Positions 12,077-21,617 of a DNA stretch of 64,000 nucleotides are shown here, one piece after another. A program made the position numbers and the translations under genes. The DNA comes from Cordia subcordata (lineage: Eukaryota > Streptophyta > Magnoliopsida > Boraginales > Cordiaceae): positions 18,842,001 through 18,906,000 of the forward strand of contig JAPTOF010000004.1 of assembly GCA_028554755.1 (NCBI GenBank), read 5' to 3'. Positions within the stretch are counted from its first letter, which is position 1. The number at the start of each line of letters is the position of its first letter. The notes beneath the pieces are model-generated. The model did no database searches. It saw only the letters and a list, made by a program, of their open reading frames with translations, and had not been told where the DNA came from.

Positions 12077-15000
12077 TTGGATAGTGGTTGTTCCAAGCAC
12101 ATGACGGGGAACTCTTCACTTTTTTACGAACGAAAAAGGATAAAAGGAGGAGATGTCACTTTTGGGGACAATAGCAAAGGGAAAATTATTGGAAAAGGAA
12201 GCATTGGTAATGAAAATTCTGTTGCTATACATAATGTCCTACTTGTAGAAGGTCTAAAATTTAATCTACTTAGCATTAGTCAATTATGTGACAAAGGTCA
12301 TAAAGTCATTTTTCAATCCTCTAAGTGTCTTGTCTATTAATGTGGAAATGAAAATGTATTATTTATAGCCAAGAGAAATGAAAATGTTTACATTGTTGAA
12401 ATTGATCAACTTATATGTCAACATGTTAAATGTCTATCTATTGTGCATGATAATACTTGGTTATGTCATAGAAGACTAGGACATGCTAGCATGAGCTTAT
12501 TGAATGATTTATCAAAGCATGATCTAGTTAGAGACCTTCCAAAATTAAAATTTGAAAAAGATAAAATTTGTGATGCTTGCCAACTAGGAAAACAACATAA
12601 AACATCCTTCAAATCCCTAAATAAAATTTCAACAAATAGAGCATTACAACTACTACATATGGATTTGTTTGGACCCATTGATGTAACAAGCTTAGGAGGA
12701 TCTAGGTATGCATTTGTTGTAGTCGATGATTACACTAGATTTACATGGGTCATGTTTCTTGCACATAAAAATGATGCCTTCAATGAATTTGCTAGATTGT
12801 GTAGAAAAGTGCAAAATGAGAAAGGCTATTTTATAACTTGTATCCGTAGTGATAATGGCACCGAATATGTGAATACTCCTTTTATGAACTTTTGTGATGA
12901 ACATGACATTGAGCATAACTTTTCGGCCTCTCGTACTCCTCAACAAAATGGGGTAGTGGAGAGGAAGAATCGTACATTACAAGAAATGGCAAGGACTATG
13001 CTAAAAGAACACAACTTGCCAACATATTTTTGGAGTGAAGCCATAAATACAGCATGCTATGTGCAAAATAGAGTATTGATTGGACCTATTTTAAACAAAA
13101 CTCCATATGAACTATGGTATGGCAACAAACCTAAAGTATCATACTTCAAAGTATTTGGTTGTAAATGTTTTATTCTAAACACTAAGGATCACTTAAGAAA
13201 GTTTGATTCTAAATCCGATGAAGGAATATTCTTAGGTTATTCCACAAAGAGCAAAGTATATAGGGTATATAATAAGAGAACTCTTGTTGTAGAAGAATCA
13301 ATACATGTTACATTTGACGAGACTAACCCATTTGAGCCGAGAAAGGAAATTGATGATATAGGTTATCTTTTGGAAAAGACAACACTTGAAGATCCAACTC
13401 CAAAAGACAAAGAAACGAAGCAAGAAGAAGAACTTAAAGAAAGGAAATCTCAAGAAAATGAGGAAATCAAACCTTGCTCAACCAAAGATGATGAAACAAA
13501 AGAACCTCATGAAGATCTACCAAAGAGTTGGAAGTTTGTGAGAAACCATCTTCAAGATCTTATACTCGGTAATCCAAATGAAGGTGTAAGAACTAGGCGT
13601 AATCTTAGCACTTTTTGTGAGCATCATGCATTTATTTCACATATTGAACCCAAAAATGTAAAAGAAGCTCTACTAGATGATAATTGGATAATAGCAATGC
13701 AATAAGAACTCAATCAATTTGAAAGAAATAAAGTTTGGAAGCTAGTTGAAAGACCCAAAGATAGACCGGTAATTGAAACCAAATGGGTATTTAGAAACAA
13801 ACTAAATGAAGCTGGAATAGTGACTAGGAATAAGGCTAGACTAGTTGCACAAGGATACAATCAGGAAGAAGGAATTGATTATGATGAAACTTATGCTCCT
13901 GTAGCTAGACTTGAATCCATTCGTATGTTACTTGCATTTGCATGTCACATGGACTTCAAACTTTATCAAATGGATGTAAAAAGTGCATTTTTAAATGGAT
14001 TTATTGAAGAAGAAGTTTATGTTGAACAACCCCCTAGTTTTGAAGATTCATGTTTTCCTAATCATGTTTTTGAACTAGAAAAGGCTTTGTATGGCTTAAA
14101 GCAAGCTCCTAGAGCTTGGTATGAAAGACTTAGTGGATTTTTGGTTGAAAACAATTTCGAAAGAGGAAAACTTGATTCAACCCTGTTTATCAAAAGAAAA
14201 GACAATGACATTTTACTTATCCAAATCTATGTAGATGATATAATTTTTGGTGCTACTAATGTTTCCTTGTGTGAGAATTTTTCAAAGTGCATGCATAAGG
14301 AGTTCGAGATGAGCATGATGGGAGAATTAACCTTCTTCCTCGGACTTCAAATCAAACAAGCAAAAGAGGGGATCTTCATAAATCAAGCCAAATACACCAA
14401 GGAAATCATCAAGAAATTTGGACTTGAAGATGCAAAGGAGATTGGAACTCCCATGAGTCCTTCAACTAAGCTAGATAAAGATGAGAAAGGTAAATCAGTA
14501 GACGAGAAGAAATATAGAGGTATGATCGATAGCCTATTATATTTAACTGCCTCTAGACCTGATATCATGTTCTCAGTATGCTTATGTGCTCGATTTCAAT
14601 CCAATCCTAAAGAAATTCACTTAACAGCTGTAAAAAGAATAATAAGATATCTTAAGGGAACAATTAGTTTAGGACTTTGGTATGCTAAAGGAACTTCGTT
14701 TGATCTATGTGGGTTTTCTGATGCTGACTATGCTGGTTGCAAAATAGATCGCAAAAGCACTAGTGGAACATGCCAATTTCTAGGACATTCCTTAGTATCT
14801 TGGTCTTGTAGGAAACAAAATAGTGTTGCAATTTCTACCACTGAAGCTGAATATATTGCAGCAGTAGTTGTGTGGCACAAATATTGTGGATGAAACAAAA
14901 TCTACATGATTATGGATTGAAGTATGATCATATTCCTATATATTGTGATAATACTAGTGCAATTAATCTTACTAAGAACCCAATTCAACATTCAAGAACT

Positions 15001-15170
15001 AAGCATATTGAGATTAGACACCATTTCATTAGAGACCATGTACAAAAAGGAGATATAATTCTTGAATTTGTTGATACTTTACATTAAGTTGCTGATATTT
15101 TTACCAAACCTTTGCATGAGGATCAATTTTGCAAGCTTAGGAGAGAAATTGGAATGATAAAATGTGGCTA
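12077..15170 (+). pseudogene. Pol polyprotein of copia element B (PR-INT-RT-RNase H), disrupted
   Basis: One reading frame runs from the protease (WILDSGCSKHMT; aspartic site DSG) at about 12071 to 14893, broken only by TAA at 12338 and at 13703. Next come the integrase zinc domain (HRRLGHAS...CDACQLGKQHKT), the integrase core (HMDLFGP, RSDNGTEY, PQQNGVVERKNRT: the D, D, E residues) and RT (QMDVKSAFLNG; catalytic YVDDI near 14230). RNase H follows (FSDADYAGC, TTEAEYIAA). A frameshift near 14870 shifts the frame to 14872-15087; after TAA at 15085 the end VADIFTKPL...KCG is still readable to 15170. All domains are present, so this is a lightly damaged copy. Each stop appears one substitution from a plausible sense codon. 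Confidence 0.92.
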
Positions 15171-15236
15171 AATGGGATATATATGTATTTCTGTGGCTTG
15201 GGTATGAAAAATAAGACATTTGTGAACTTTCTGACT

Positions 15237-15373
15237 CAGCCGGTCGACCAAGCAGGTCGACCGACTAAGGCCTTAGGCGTCCGGCTAAGCAGAATTTTTA
15301 AAGATGCTCTCTGATCCAGCCGGTCGACATAGCCGGTCGACCCTCGCGATCAGCCGGTCGACCGACTGAATGC
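15237..15373 (+). promoter_or_regulatory. GGTCGACC palindrome cluster before the third ORF
   Basis: Four to five copies of GCCGGTCGACC-like words (near 15240, 15257, 15321, 15336 and 15352) lie in the non-coding gap between RNase H and the third ORF. They are followed by a C/T-rich run with CCCTAACCC (about 15441-15449). The same words and the same order occur upstream of the TATA box in the LTR. An internal promoter for the third ORF is inferred, not shown. Confidence 0.4.
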
Positions 15374-15578
15374 GGTAAGGGTTAAAAAAAATAGGGGTTT
15401 TCACCCCAATTTCATCACATACTCTCAAATTCTTTTTCACCCTAACCCAAATATCACTCAATCCCATCTCAAATCTTCAACATTCCGCCGATTTCTTTCA
15501 AATTTCTTCCCAAAATTGGTTTACCCACTTCAAAAACATAGTTTTTACCGATTATTTTCACTAGAACAACGCAAAATC

Positions 15579-16965
15579 ATGGTGAATCTAAGAAGGACGA
15601 GTCAAGCCCGTGGGAGAAAAGGGAAAAGAGCAAGAACTCAATCTCCACCACCACCACCACCTCCGGCATCCAAGATTCACGGGAAACAATCTATTATATA
15701 CGGTAAATACGTCGTGGACTTTGATTTTGCTGGTACAGATATTTTGCCGTTATTTGATAGATGGTCTACCTTTTTACACTTGCATTGTGATGTGCAAGAT
15801 AAACTAGTGGTTGAATTTTATGAAAATCTTGAGATAAGTTGTAGAAGTCCAAGATTAGAATTAGCCTCAACGGTTTGTGGAGTAAATTTTGTGATTAACG
15901 GTTATTTTGCATAATATATTTCATATACCGGTTGAAAGGGAAGGACATTATAATAGTCAAGGGTGGCCTGAAGGAATTAGGGGAACCGCTATCCCGGGAG
16001 AAGTTATAAAATTTATGTGGGAGAATGCAGGGCCTAGAGATCCGGATTTGATTCTTCCATTGTTAAGAGATGTTGATATTAGCACTAGGCTTGCTCTTAA
16101 GATTATGAGTGAAGTAATTCTTCTTAGGAATATAAATGATGGAAAAATTCCAATTATGGATGCATATATTCTTTACAGCCTTAGGAAGAGAAAGGAGATA
16201 GCCTTGCCTTTCCTTATACTTCAACATATGTTGCCCATTAGTGGAAAGGATGGAGGGAAAACAACTACTCCGGGGTATGGTATGGCTTTAATGTATATCT
16301 TCTCACATTTCAACATATCCTCAAATGCTCCATATAAGATATTCGCTTGGAATTTCGATATGTTATATATGAACTTTATGGGCATTTACTGGTATAATAT
16401 GGAGCCAATGAACAGAGAGACATTCAAAAGTTTGCCCCAAAGTACTCAAGCTGCCATTAGATATAGGACTAAGAAGGGCACTACTTTCACCGACCCAGTG
16501 TTTGGTACTACAGCAGAAAACCTTGATGACATGGGTAGTGGGGTAGATATAAACTTTGGAGAAGATGAAGGGCCAGAATTTGAGGGAAATCCTAACATAA
16601 GCATACCTGGAACAATACCTATGGTTGTTAGTTCCTCTGAAGAAGAGGAAAACACTGAGGAAGCGACTCTTAGGCGAGTATTAAGAGAATCTAAGGAGCA
16701 AGAGCACATTAATGAGATACGCCGAAGAGAAATCCGTCAGGGTGCTGGTTCTAGTTCAATGGGACAGCAGGAAGACCCTTCTATGATGGCTCAGATTCTA
16801 TCCCAGCTCCAGGCCTTAAACATGGGTATGAGTGAAATGAGGACAACTATGACAAGCCAATGGGATGAACTCACCATTTGGAGACAACACATTGATTCTG
16901 AAGTAGCAGCTATGAAGTCAGATATGAGAAATTACTTCAAGGATCACCATGATGACGCGCCTTGA
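15579..16965 (+). pseudogene. Third ORF of copia element B (transposon/env-like protein)
   Basis: The ATG at 15579 begins a basic N-terminus (RRTSQARGRKGKRAR) and a proline run, then a globular region with YGKYVVDFDF and LVVEFYENL. A one-base frameshift near 15905 moves to the frame ending at 16965. It continues with PDLILPLLRDV, MDAYILYSLRKR, GYGMAL, KGTTFTDPVFG, an acidic Ser/Glu segment, a C-terminal coiled-coil-like region and MKSDMRNYFKDHH. About 460 residues in all. No signal peptide or convincing membrane segment is visible, so 'env-like' is positional only. The VxEFYxNL motif recalls the domain called 'putative plant transposon protein' (PF20167, from memory). The minus-strand element at 51738-53130 has a clear homologue, so the ORF was a functional part of this lineage. 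Confidence 0.75.
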
Positions 16966-17082
16966 TTTTTATCTTCTTCACTTAAAAACAATTTTCAGTT
17001 TAGTTGATTTCTAGTTTAGTTGACTATCAAATTAACTTTTCATACATTTCTTTCCTGACTTTATGTTGATTTTGATGATGCC

Positions 17083-17350
17083 AAAGGGGGAGAAGTATGA
17101 TTTGATGAAGTATGATTTGATGAATGTGATGAAGTATGATTTGATGAATGTGATGATATATTGTATGTGACTGGATGTAATGATATATTGTGATATGTGA
17201 TTTATGCATTTTTTTGTGATAGAGAACATATATGCTTTGGGTGATATATAGCTATTTAATAATCAAAGCACTTGTTAGAAGAATGCATATATTAAGGGGG
17301 AGTATTTTTTCAAATCTTAAAAATATTTGTCATCATCAAAAGGGGGAGAT
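17083..17350 (+). other. Three polypurine tracts and short tandem repeat
   Basis: AAAGGGGGAGAA at 17083-17094, AAGGGGGAG near 17294 and AAAGGGGGAGAT just before the 3' LTR (17338-17350). Only the last is positioned to prime plus-strand DNA at the LTR edge. Multiple tracts are a known SIRE feature. Between them, GATGAAGTATGATTTGATGA-type units are tandemly repeated (17091-17160). Confidence 0.8.
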
Positions 17351-18673
17351 TGTTAGCTAAATATTCTTTATTGATTTTGATGATGAAAATATGTATATGC
17401 ATTATTTGATTAAACAGCTTCTTGTAAAATGAGATATTATATGAAGCTTGGAAAATATGAAGATGTGCATAAAGGATCATTTGAAGAAGAGAAAAGATAA
17501 GAAGGCATAAGGAGGAGAAGAGAAGACATAAGGGGTACCGGATTTATTTATTTATTTTTTTTTATTTTTTTTTCTTCTTGATCTTCTTGTGAAATGCCCA
17601 TATACTGTATAGACTTGGCTCAAAACATTCTTCCTTATCATTGCAAAATTTTTCTCAAGTCTTGCACTCTTAAAATATGCACAAAAGTATTTGAATACAC
17701 ACATTGAGTCAAAATGAGTTTTTGGGGTGTTTTTATTTACAACATGCGTTTACATATTTATTCAAAATTACTTGGAGTTGTGAAAATACACTTGAGCTTG
17801 TTTTTCTAAAAAAATCTGGCTTTACTTCACATTCTGGAGTGGCCGGACCCCCAAGCCGGTCGACCGGCTGACCTGGGTGGTAGCCCGGCCTAATCAGAAA
17901 GTGAAAGTAAAAGCCAGACCCCCTAGCCGGTCGACCGGCTAAGGCGTCCGGCCTAGTCAGAGAAGAGAAAGGCAAGCCGGACGACCAAGACGGTCGACCG
18001 GCTGAACGGGGGCTGTAATAAATGCACTAGCCGTTTCTTACCGTTCTGGCTGAGATTTTCATCTTCCTTCACCTACCAAATCCCTAACCCTCAAATCTCT
18101 ATATATACACATTCAAATACAAGTTCTAATCAATCAATTGAAGTGTGCAAAAGTTTTTATCATCATTCAATACTTCTTGAGCCATTCTTGCAATATATTG
18201 AGCTTTCAAGAGCTTATTATTTTCTCTTCTTGAGGAAATTTTCAGATCCAATCTCTTTTCATTCTTGAGTATTTACACTTTGAGAGCTTTATTCATTGTG
18301 AAATATATCCATTGTAGCTTGTAAAAGTGTGAGGAAATCCTATAGAGAAAGTCTCTTGGGTTCTTTGAAGTAAGACTTCAAAGAGGTTGTAAAAATCTTG
18401 GTTTGTGCTTCACCAAGTTTTGAAGAAGCATTTTAGTGGAGATTCTTGAAGTCCTAAGGGGAGATTCCTTGGGCGGTGGACGTAGGCTTGGCCGAACCAC
18501 CTAAAAATCGTTTGTCTCTCTTCTCCTTGCTTTTAAATTTCATTCTTATTACCTTGCTTATATAGTGTTTGATATATTGCTTGTTAGAGTTGTAAATTTT
18601 CTGTAAATTTTAAAAACGAAAATTAGTATTAATATCTTAGTTCACCCCCCCTCTTAAGATATTTGCACCGACA
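17351..18673 (+). repeat. 3' LTR of copia element B
   Basis: TGTTAGC start, CACCGACA end, 1323 bp, followed by TSD ATTGC. It keeps the intact GC-rich block (17816-18010) with three AGCCGGTCGACCGGCT-like palindromes, two of which are lost or shortened in the 5' LTR. Confidence 0.95.
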
Positions 18674-18802
18674 ATTGCCCATAAGCATTATCCGTAAGGC
18701 CGGTTTGATCAGCTTGTACAAAAATATATTTTTCAAGAAGTTTGAATTTATAATATCTAAAAAAAGTCTAAATTGAGTAAATTCTTAAGGGCTTCAGCTT
18801 TT

Positions 18803-19047
18803 AACCCTAAGGGGTTGGTCTAGTGGTGCGGACTTGGGAATAAGCTTTGCGAGGTCCCGGGTTCGATTCTCGCTGCTAGTATTCCTTGGGGCCATCCACT
18901 TGGCTTTGCTAGTCTTACCCGGTGCATGGGTCTTGTGGGGTGGTTCATGTACCCGAAGGTTTTCCAATTAGTGGTCGGGCTCCGTCGGTTTTCGGTGGTC
19001 AGGCTCCGCTCAGTTGGCTTCCTCCGTTATAAAAAAAAAAAAAAAGA
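18803..19047 (+). mobile_element. tRNA-derived SINE
   Basis: Begins ACCCTAAGGGGTTGGTCTAG. An A-box-like TTGGTCTAGTGG (18815-18826) and a B box GGTTCGATTCT near 18860 form an internal Pol III promoter. The body is about 245 bp and ends in a 15-base A run (19031-19045). A 12-bp target duplication flanks it: GCTTCAGCTTTT (18791-18802) and GCTTTAGCTTTT (19048-19059), one mismatch. This is a textbook SINE structure; the family name is not assigned. Confidence 0.9.
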
Positions 19048-19238
19048 GCTTTAGCTTTTTCTTATTCTTTTTCTTTTGTCTTTTATTTATAAAGTCAATT
19101 CAAAATTACTGAAAAACAAGAGGTTCTTTTTTTTTTTTTCCTTTCATAAAAAATATTTTCCTTTAAGAAAATCCATCCAATAAGAATCGTGTCTATAACG
19201 ATTCTCTCTGAATCATGTTTTTTTCTTTATCATCTTAT

Positions 19239-19449
19239 GACTCATTTGGATTGGTTTTTTTCAAAAATATTTTTTTAACAACTTTTATTTTTTTGAGAAG
19301 CTAAAAATTTTGACTTCTGAAAAACTTGTATTTAAACTTTTTTAAAATTTTAATTTTTTTGAGAGTCAAATTAAATAGTTATTATAAAAATATTATATAT
19401 TTTTTTAAAAAAATATTTTTCTTTTAAAAAAAAAATCCAAATAGACCTT
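19239..19449 (+). mobile_element. Degenerate MITE, same family as 40608-40817
   Basis: It shares CATTTGGATTGG at the left, GAGAAGCTAAAAATTTTG in the middle and ATCCAAATAGACC at the right with the MITE at 40608-40817. Terminal inverted repeats are recognisable but decayed, and no clear TTA duplication remains. The copy appears older and more AT-rich. Confidence 0.6.
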
Positions 19450-19702
19450 GAATCCAACTTTCTTCATGGTGGTTAATACTTTAGCCCTTCTCGTCAAAAT
19501 TTGTCGGGTACCCCATTTTTCGAACTTAAGCGTGAAGGTTAAGAAGGACTTGCTCCTTTTCGTTTCCCCCCTCTTTTCTAAAATACATAAAACTGCCACA
19601 ATAGATATTTCATAAATTAATAACGTTACTTAATTAACTTGTAACGTCTGTCAGTCCCAACTCGAATTAATGCAATAAATTAATTAATAACCTTCATAAA
19701 TG

Positions 19703-19734
<32 letters not shown>

Positions 19735-21376
19735 ATATTTTTAGAAAATCCATAATTCCCAAGGAATGTATAAAACAATATTCAACATGCGAAAGAAAAG
19801 CACATAACAATTCTACTAATAGAAAATTGTTTTCTGTTTTCTATTTCCAATTTTCTAAGAAAATTAGAGTTCTTATTTTCTATAGAAAACTGAAAGAATA
19901 GATGAAAATGTTTTTACCAATTGAAAACGGAAAACAGTTTTCTCTACTACGAAACTAAAAAAATTCATTTATTTCTTAATAACTTTCAAATATTTTCTCT
20001 TCTATAAAACTAGAAAATATATTTAAAAAATTTTAAATCATTTTTCAACTTTTAAAGAGTGTGATTAAGAATCAGATAAAGTTAAAAAGAAAATTAGTAA
20101 AAAAACAAACAATAAGACAATAAGAAGAATTGATCGAACTAAGGGTCAATTTAAGTTCCGGAATTTTATGCTTGTTTTTTAAATGGAGAATTGTTAAAAA
20201 ATCACTCCAAAATTTATCAAATGAAACTTTAGAAAACAATCTAGAGTTGTTCTCCACTATTCTTCTTTAATTTACAAAATTTGGAAAACTGTTTACCAAT
20301 TCTCATTTTGGAAAATTTTTCTTTGTAAACATGATATTCTATTTTCCGTTTTTTATAGAAAAACTTTCTAGAAAACAGCTCTAATTTTCTATAAATAAAC
20401 AAAGCTTCCTTGTCAACTTATATTTTCTCAATTAGCTTTTTGTCAAAATATGCATCTAATGCAAATTTTAACATACACCCACTTTAGCATGAGCAGCACG
20501 CTCTCCTGCTCATTAAGAAAAAACACACACACACAGAGCAAAGCAAAACAGATCTGAACAGTGTTCACGCTCAAAACCATATGCTTAAACAAAACACACA
20601 CCGTCACAACATATATATAAAAAAGCTTCTCTGGAATTTGTTTGCCCTATATATGAATTGATGGAGATGATGTACGACTACCTTCAATCAAGGAAAAAAT
20701 TTAAACTAATGAAAGCGATATGTTGCTTTTGATTATAGTTTTCAGAAAAGTTTTCTAATGTTTATATATAAAAGAGTAAAAAGTAAATTAATGAAGATGA
20801 AGGAAGAAGAAGACAAGTAGCAAAGCAAAATGTGTCGGGGTTAAGTGGTTTTTGATACGGAGGTTAAAGTCACTTTGACCCGAAATTGGGTCAGGTCTCA
20901 CTTATCAAATAGGTTTGATCGTAGTACCATTGCATTCCTCCTTCCGAATAGATGAACACGGTATATTTATATGTCAAAAAAGGATTTTTGGCGAATGAGA
21001 AATTAGCAATCAGATGGAACTTTTTAACTAGTTGATTGTTAAAGTTTTCCTATGGGGAAAACTCATACATAGGAAAACCAAGAAATTTTTATTCACTTTA
21101 TACATGAAGCCTTTATATAGAGAGCTAGGAACTGACTTGAAGAGAAGACTATACATTATGGGCTTGCTATTAAGATCACCGCACGTGCGCGTGCATAGGC
21201 CGGACTGGCCATGCCGGGTCCTCGGGCGCGGCGGTGTGGGTATGGGTCGAGTTTTCACCCTAGTTTAAACTTTTTAGACAAAATTCACAGTCCAATGGGC
21301 AAAAAACCAAACGGTTCATAAATGAAAAATCATTCAAAGCTGGAATTATGCTCCTGGAGTTATGGCACATTCTTTT

Positions 21377-21572
21377 TGTTAAGATAAATATGTCAAGGCT
21401 CGGATATTGCAATATTATATATAAATGTATAATAGGAAAGATATTATTCTTTACCTTTTCGGTAAAGTCAATGCATAATCTTAGGCATAGAACCAGAGCT
21501 TAATTGATATGCCCTTCGTACAAATGAACGTAAATGTTGTACTCTGAATGTGTGAACAATATTACTTTTTCA
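21377..21572 (+). repeat. 5' LTR of copia element C
   Basis: TGTTAAGATAAATATGTC start, ATTACTTTTTCA end, 196 bp. It is matched by the 3' LTR at 27778-27886 plus 42110-42196. The primer site TGGTATACAAAGCC (21573-21586), a diverged Met-tRNA site, follows immediately. Confidence 0.92.
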
Positions 21573-21617
21573 TGGTATACAAAGCCTAAGTTAGAAAATT
21601 TTTTTCTCCTACCTACC

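Larger units (their letters stand above)
9003..18673 (+). mobile_element. SIRE-like Ty1/copia retrotransposon B, full length
   Basis: A complete 9.7-kb element. TGTTAGC...ACA LTRs at 9003-10248 and 17351-18673 are flanked by a perfect TSD ATTGC (8998-9002 and 18674-18678). The order LTR, Met-tRNA primer site, Gag, protease, integrase, RT, RNase H is the copia order. LTRs over 1.2 kb, several purine tracts and a large extra ORF after pol fit the SIRE/Maximus lineage (family knowledge). The LTRs differ by only about 1.5-2% outside one GC-rich block, so the insertion is fairly recent. Coding regions carry a few stops and frameshifts. Confidence 0.95.
18674..21376. other. AT-rich intergenic spacer
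   Basis: Apart from the SINE and MITE relic listed separately, this holds an (AT)n run (19708-19735), an imperfect inverted repeat (arms about 19831-19905 and 20340-20398), a short (CA)n at 20525-20536 and a GC-rich patch (21178-21246). No coding domain is visible; the overlapping open frames near 21030-21268 are unsupported. It ends at TSD CTTTT (21372-21376). Confidence 0.55.

Noticed and set aside
15579..16965. Envelope glycoprotein label for the third ORF
   Set aside because: No signal peptide, no transmembrane anchor and no glycoprotein-like cysteine pattern are visible; only the position matches.
18811..18880. Possible tRNA gene (A and B boxes)
   Set aside because: It does not fold into a full cloverleaf by eye and is followed by a long body, poly(A) tail and TSD, so it is a SINE head.
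21032..21268. Opposed open frames in a GC-richer patch
   Set aside because: They mirror each other on both strands and show no domain. The patch could be an LTR fragment but lacks clear ends.
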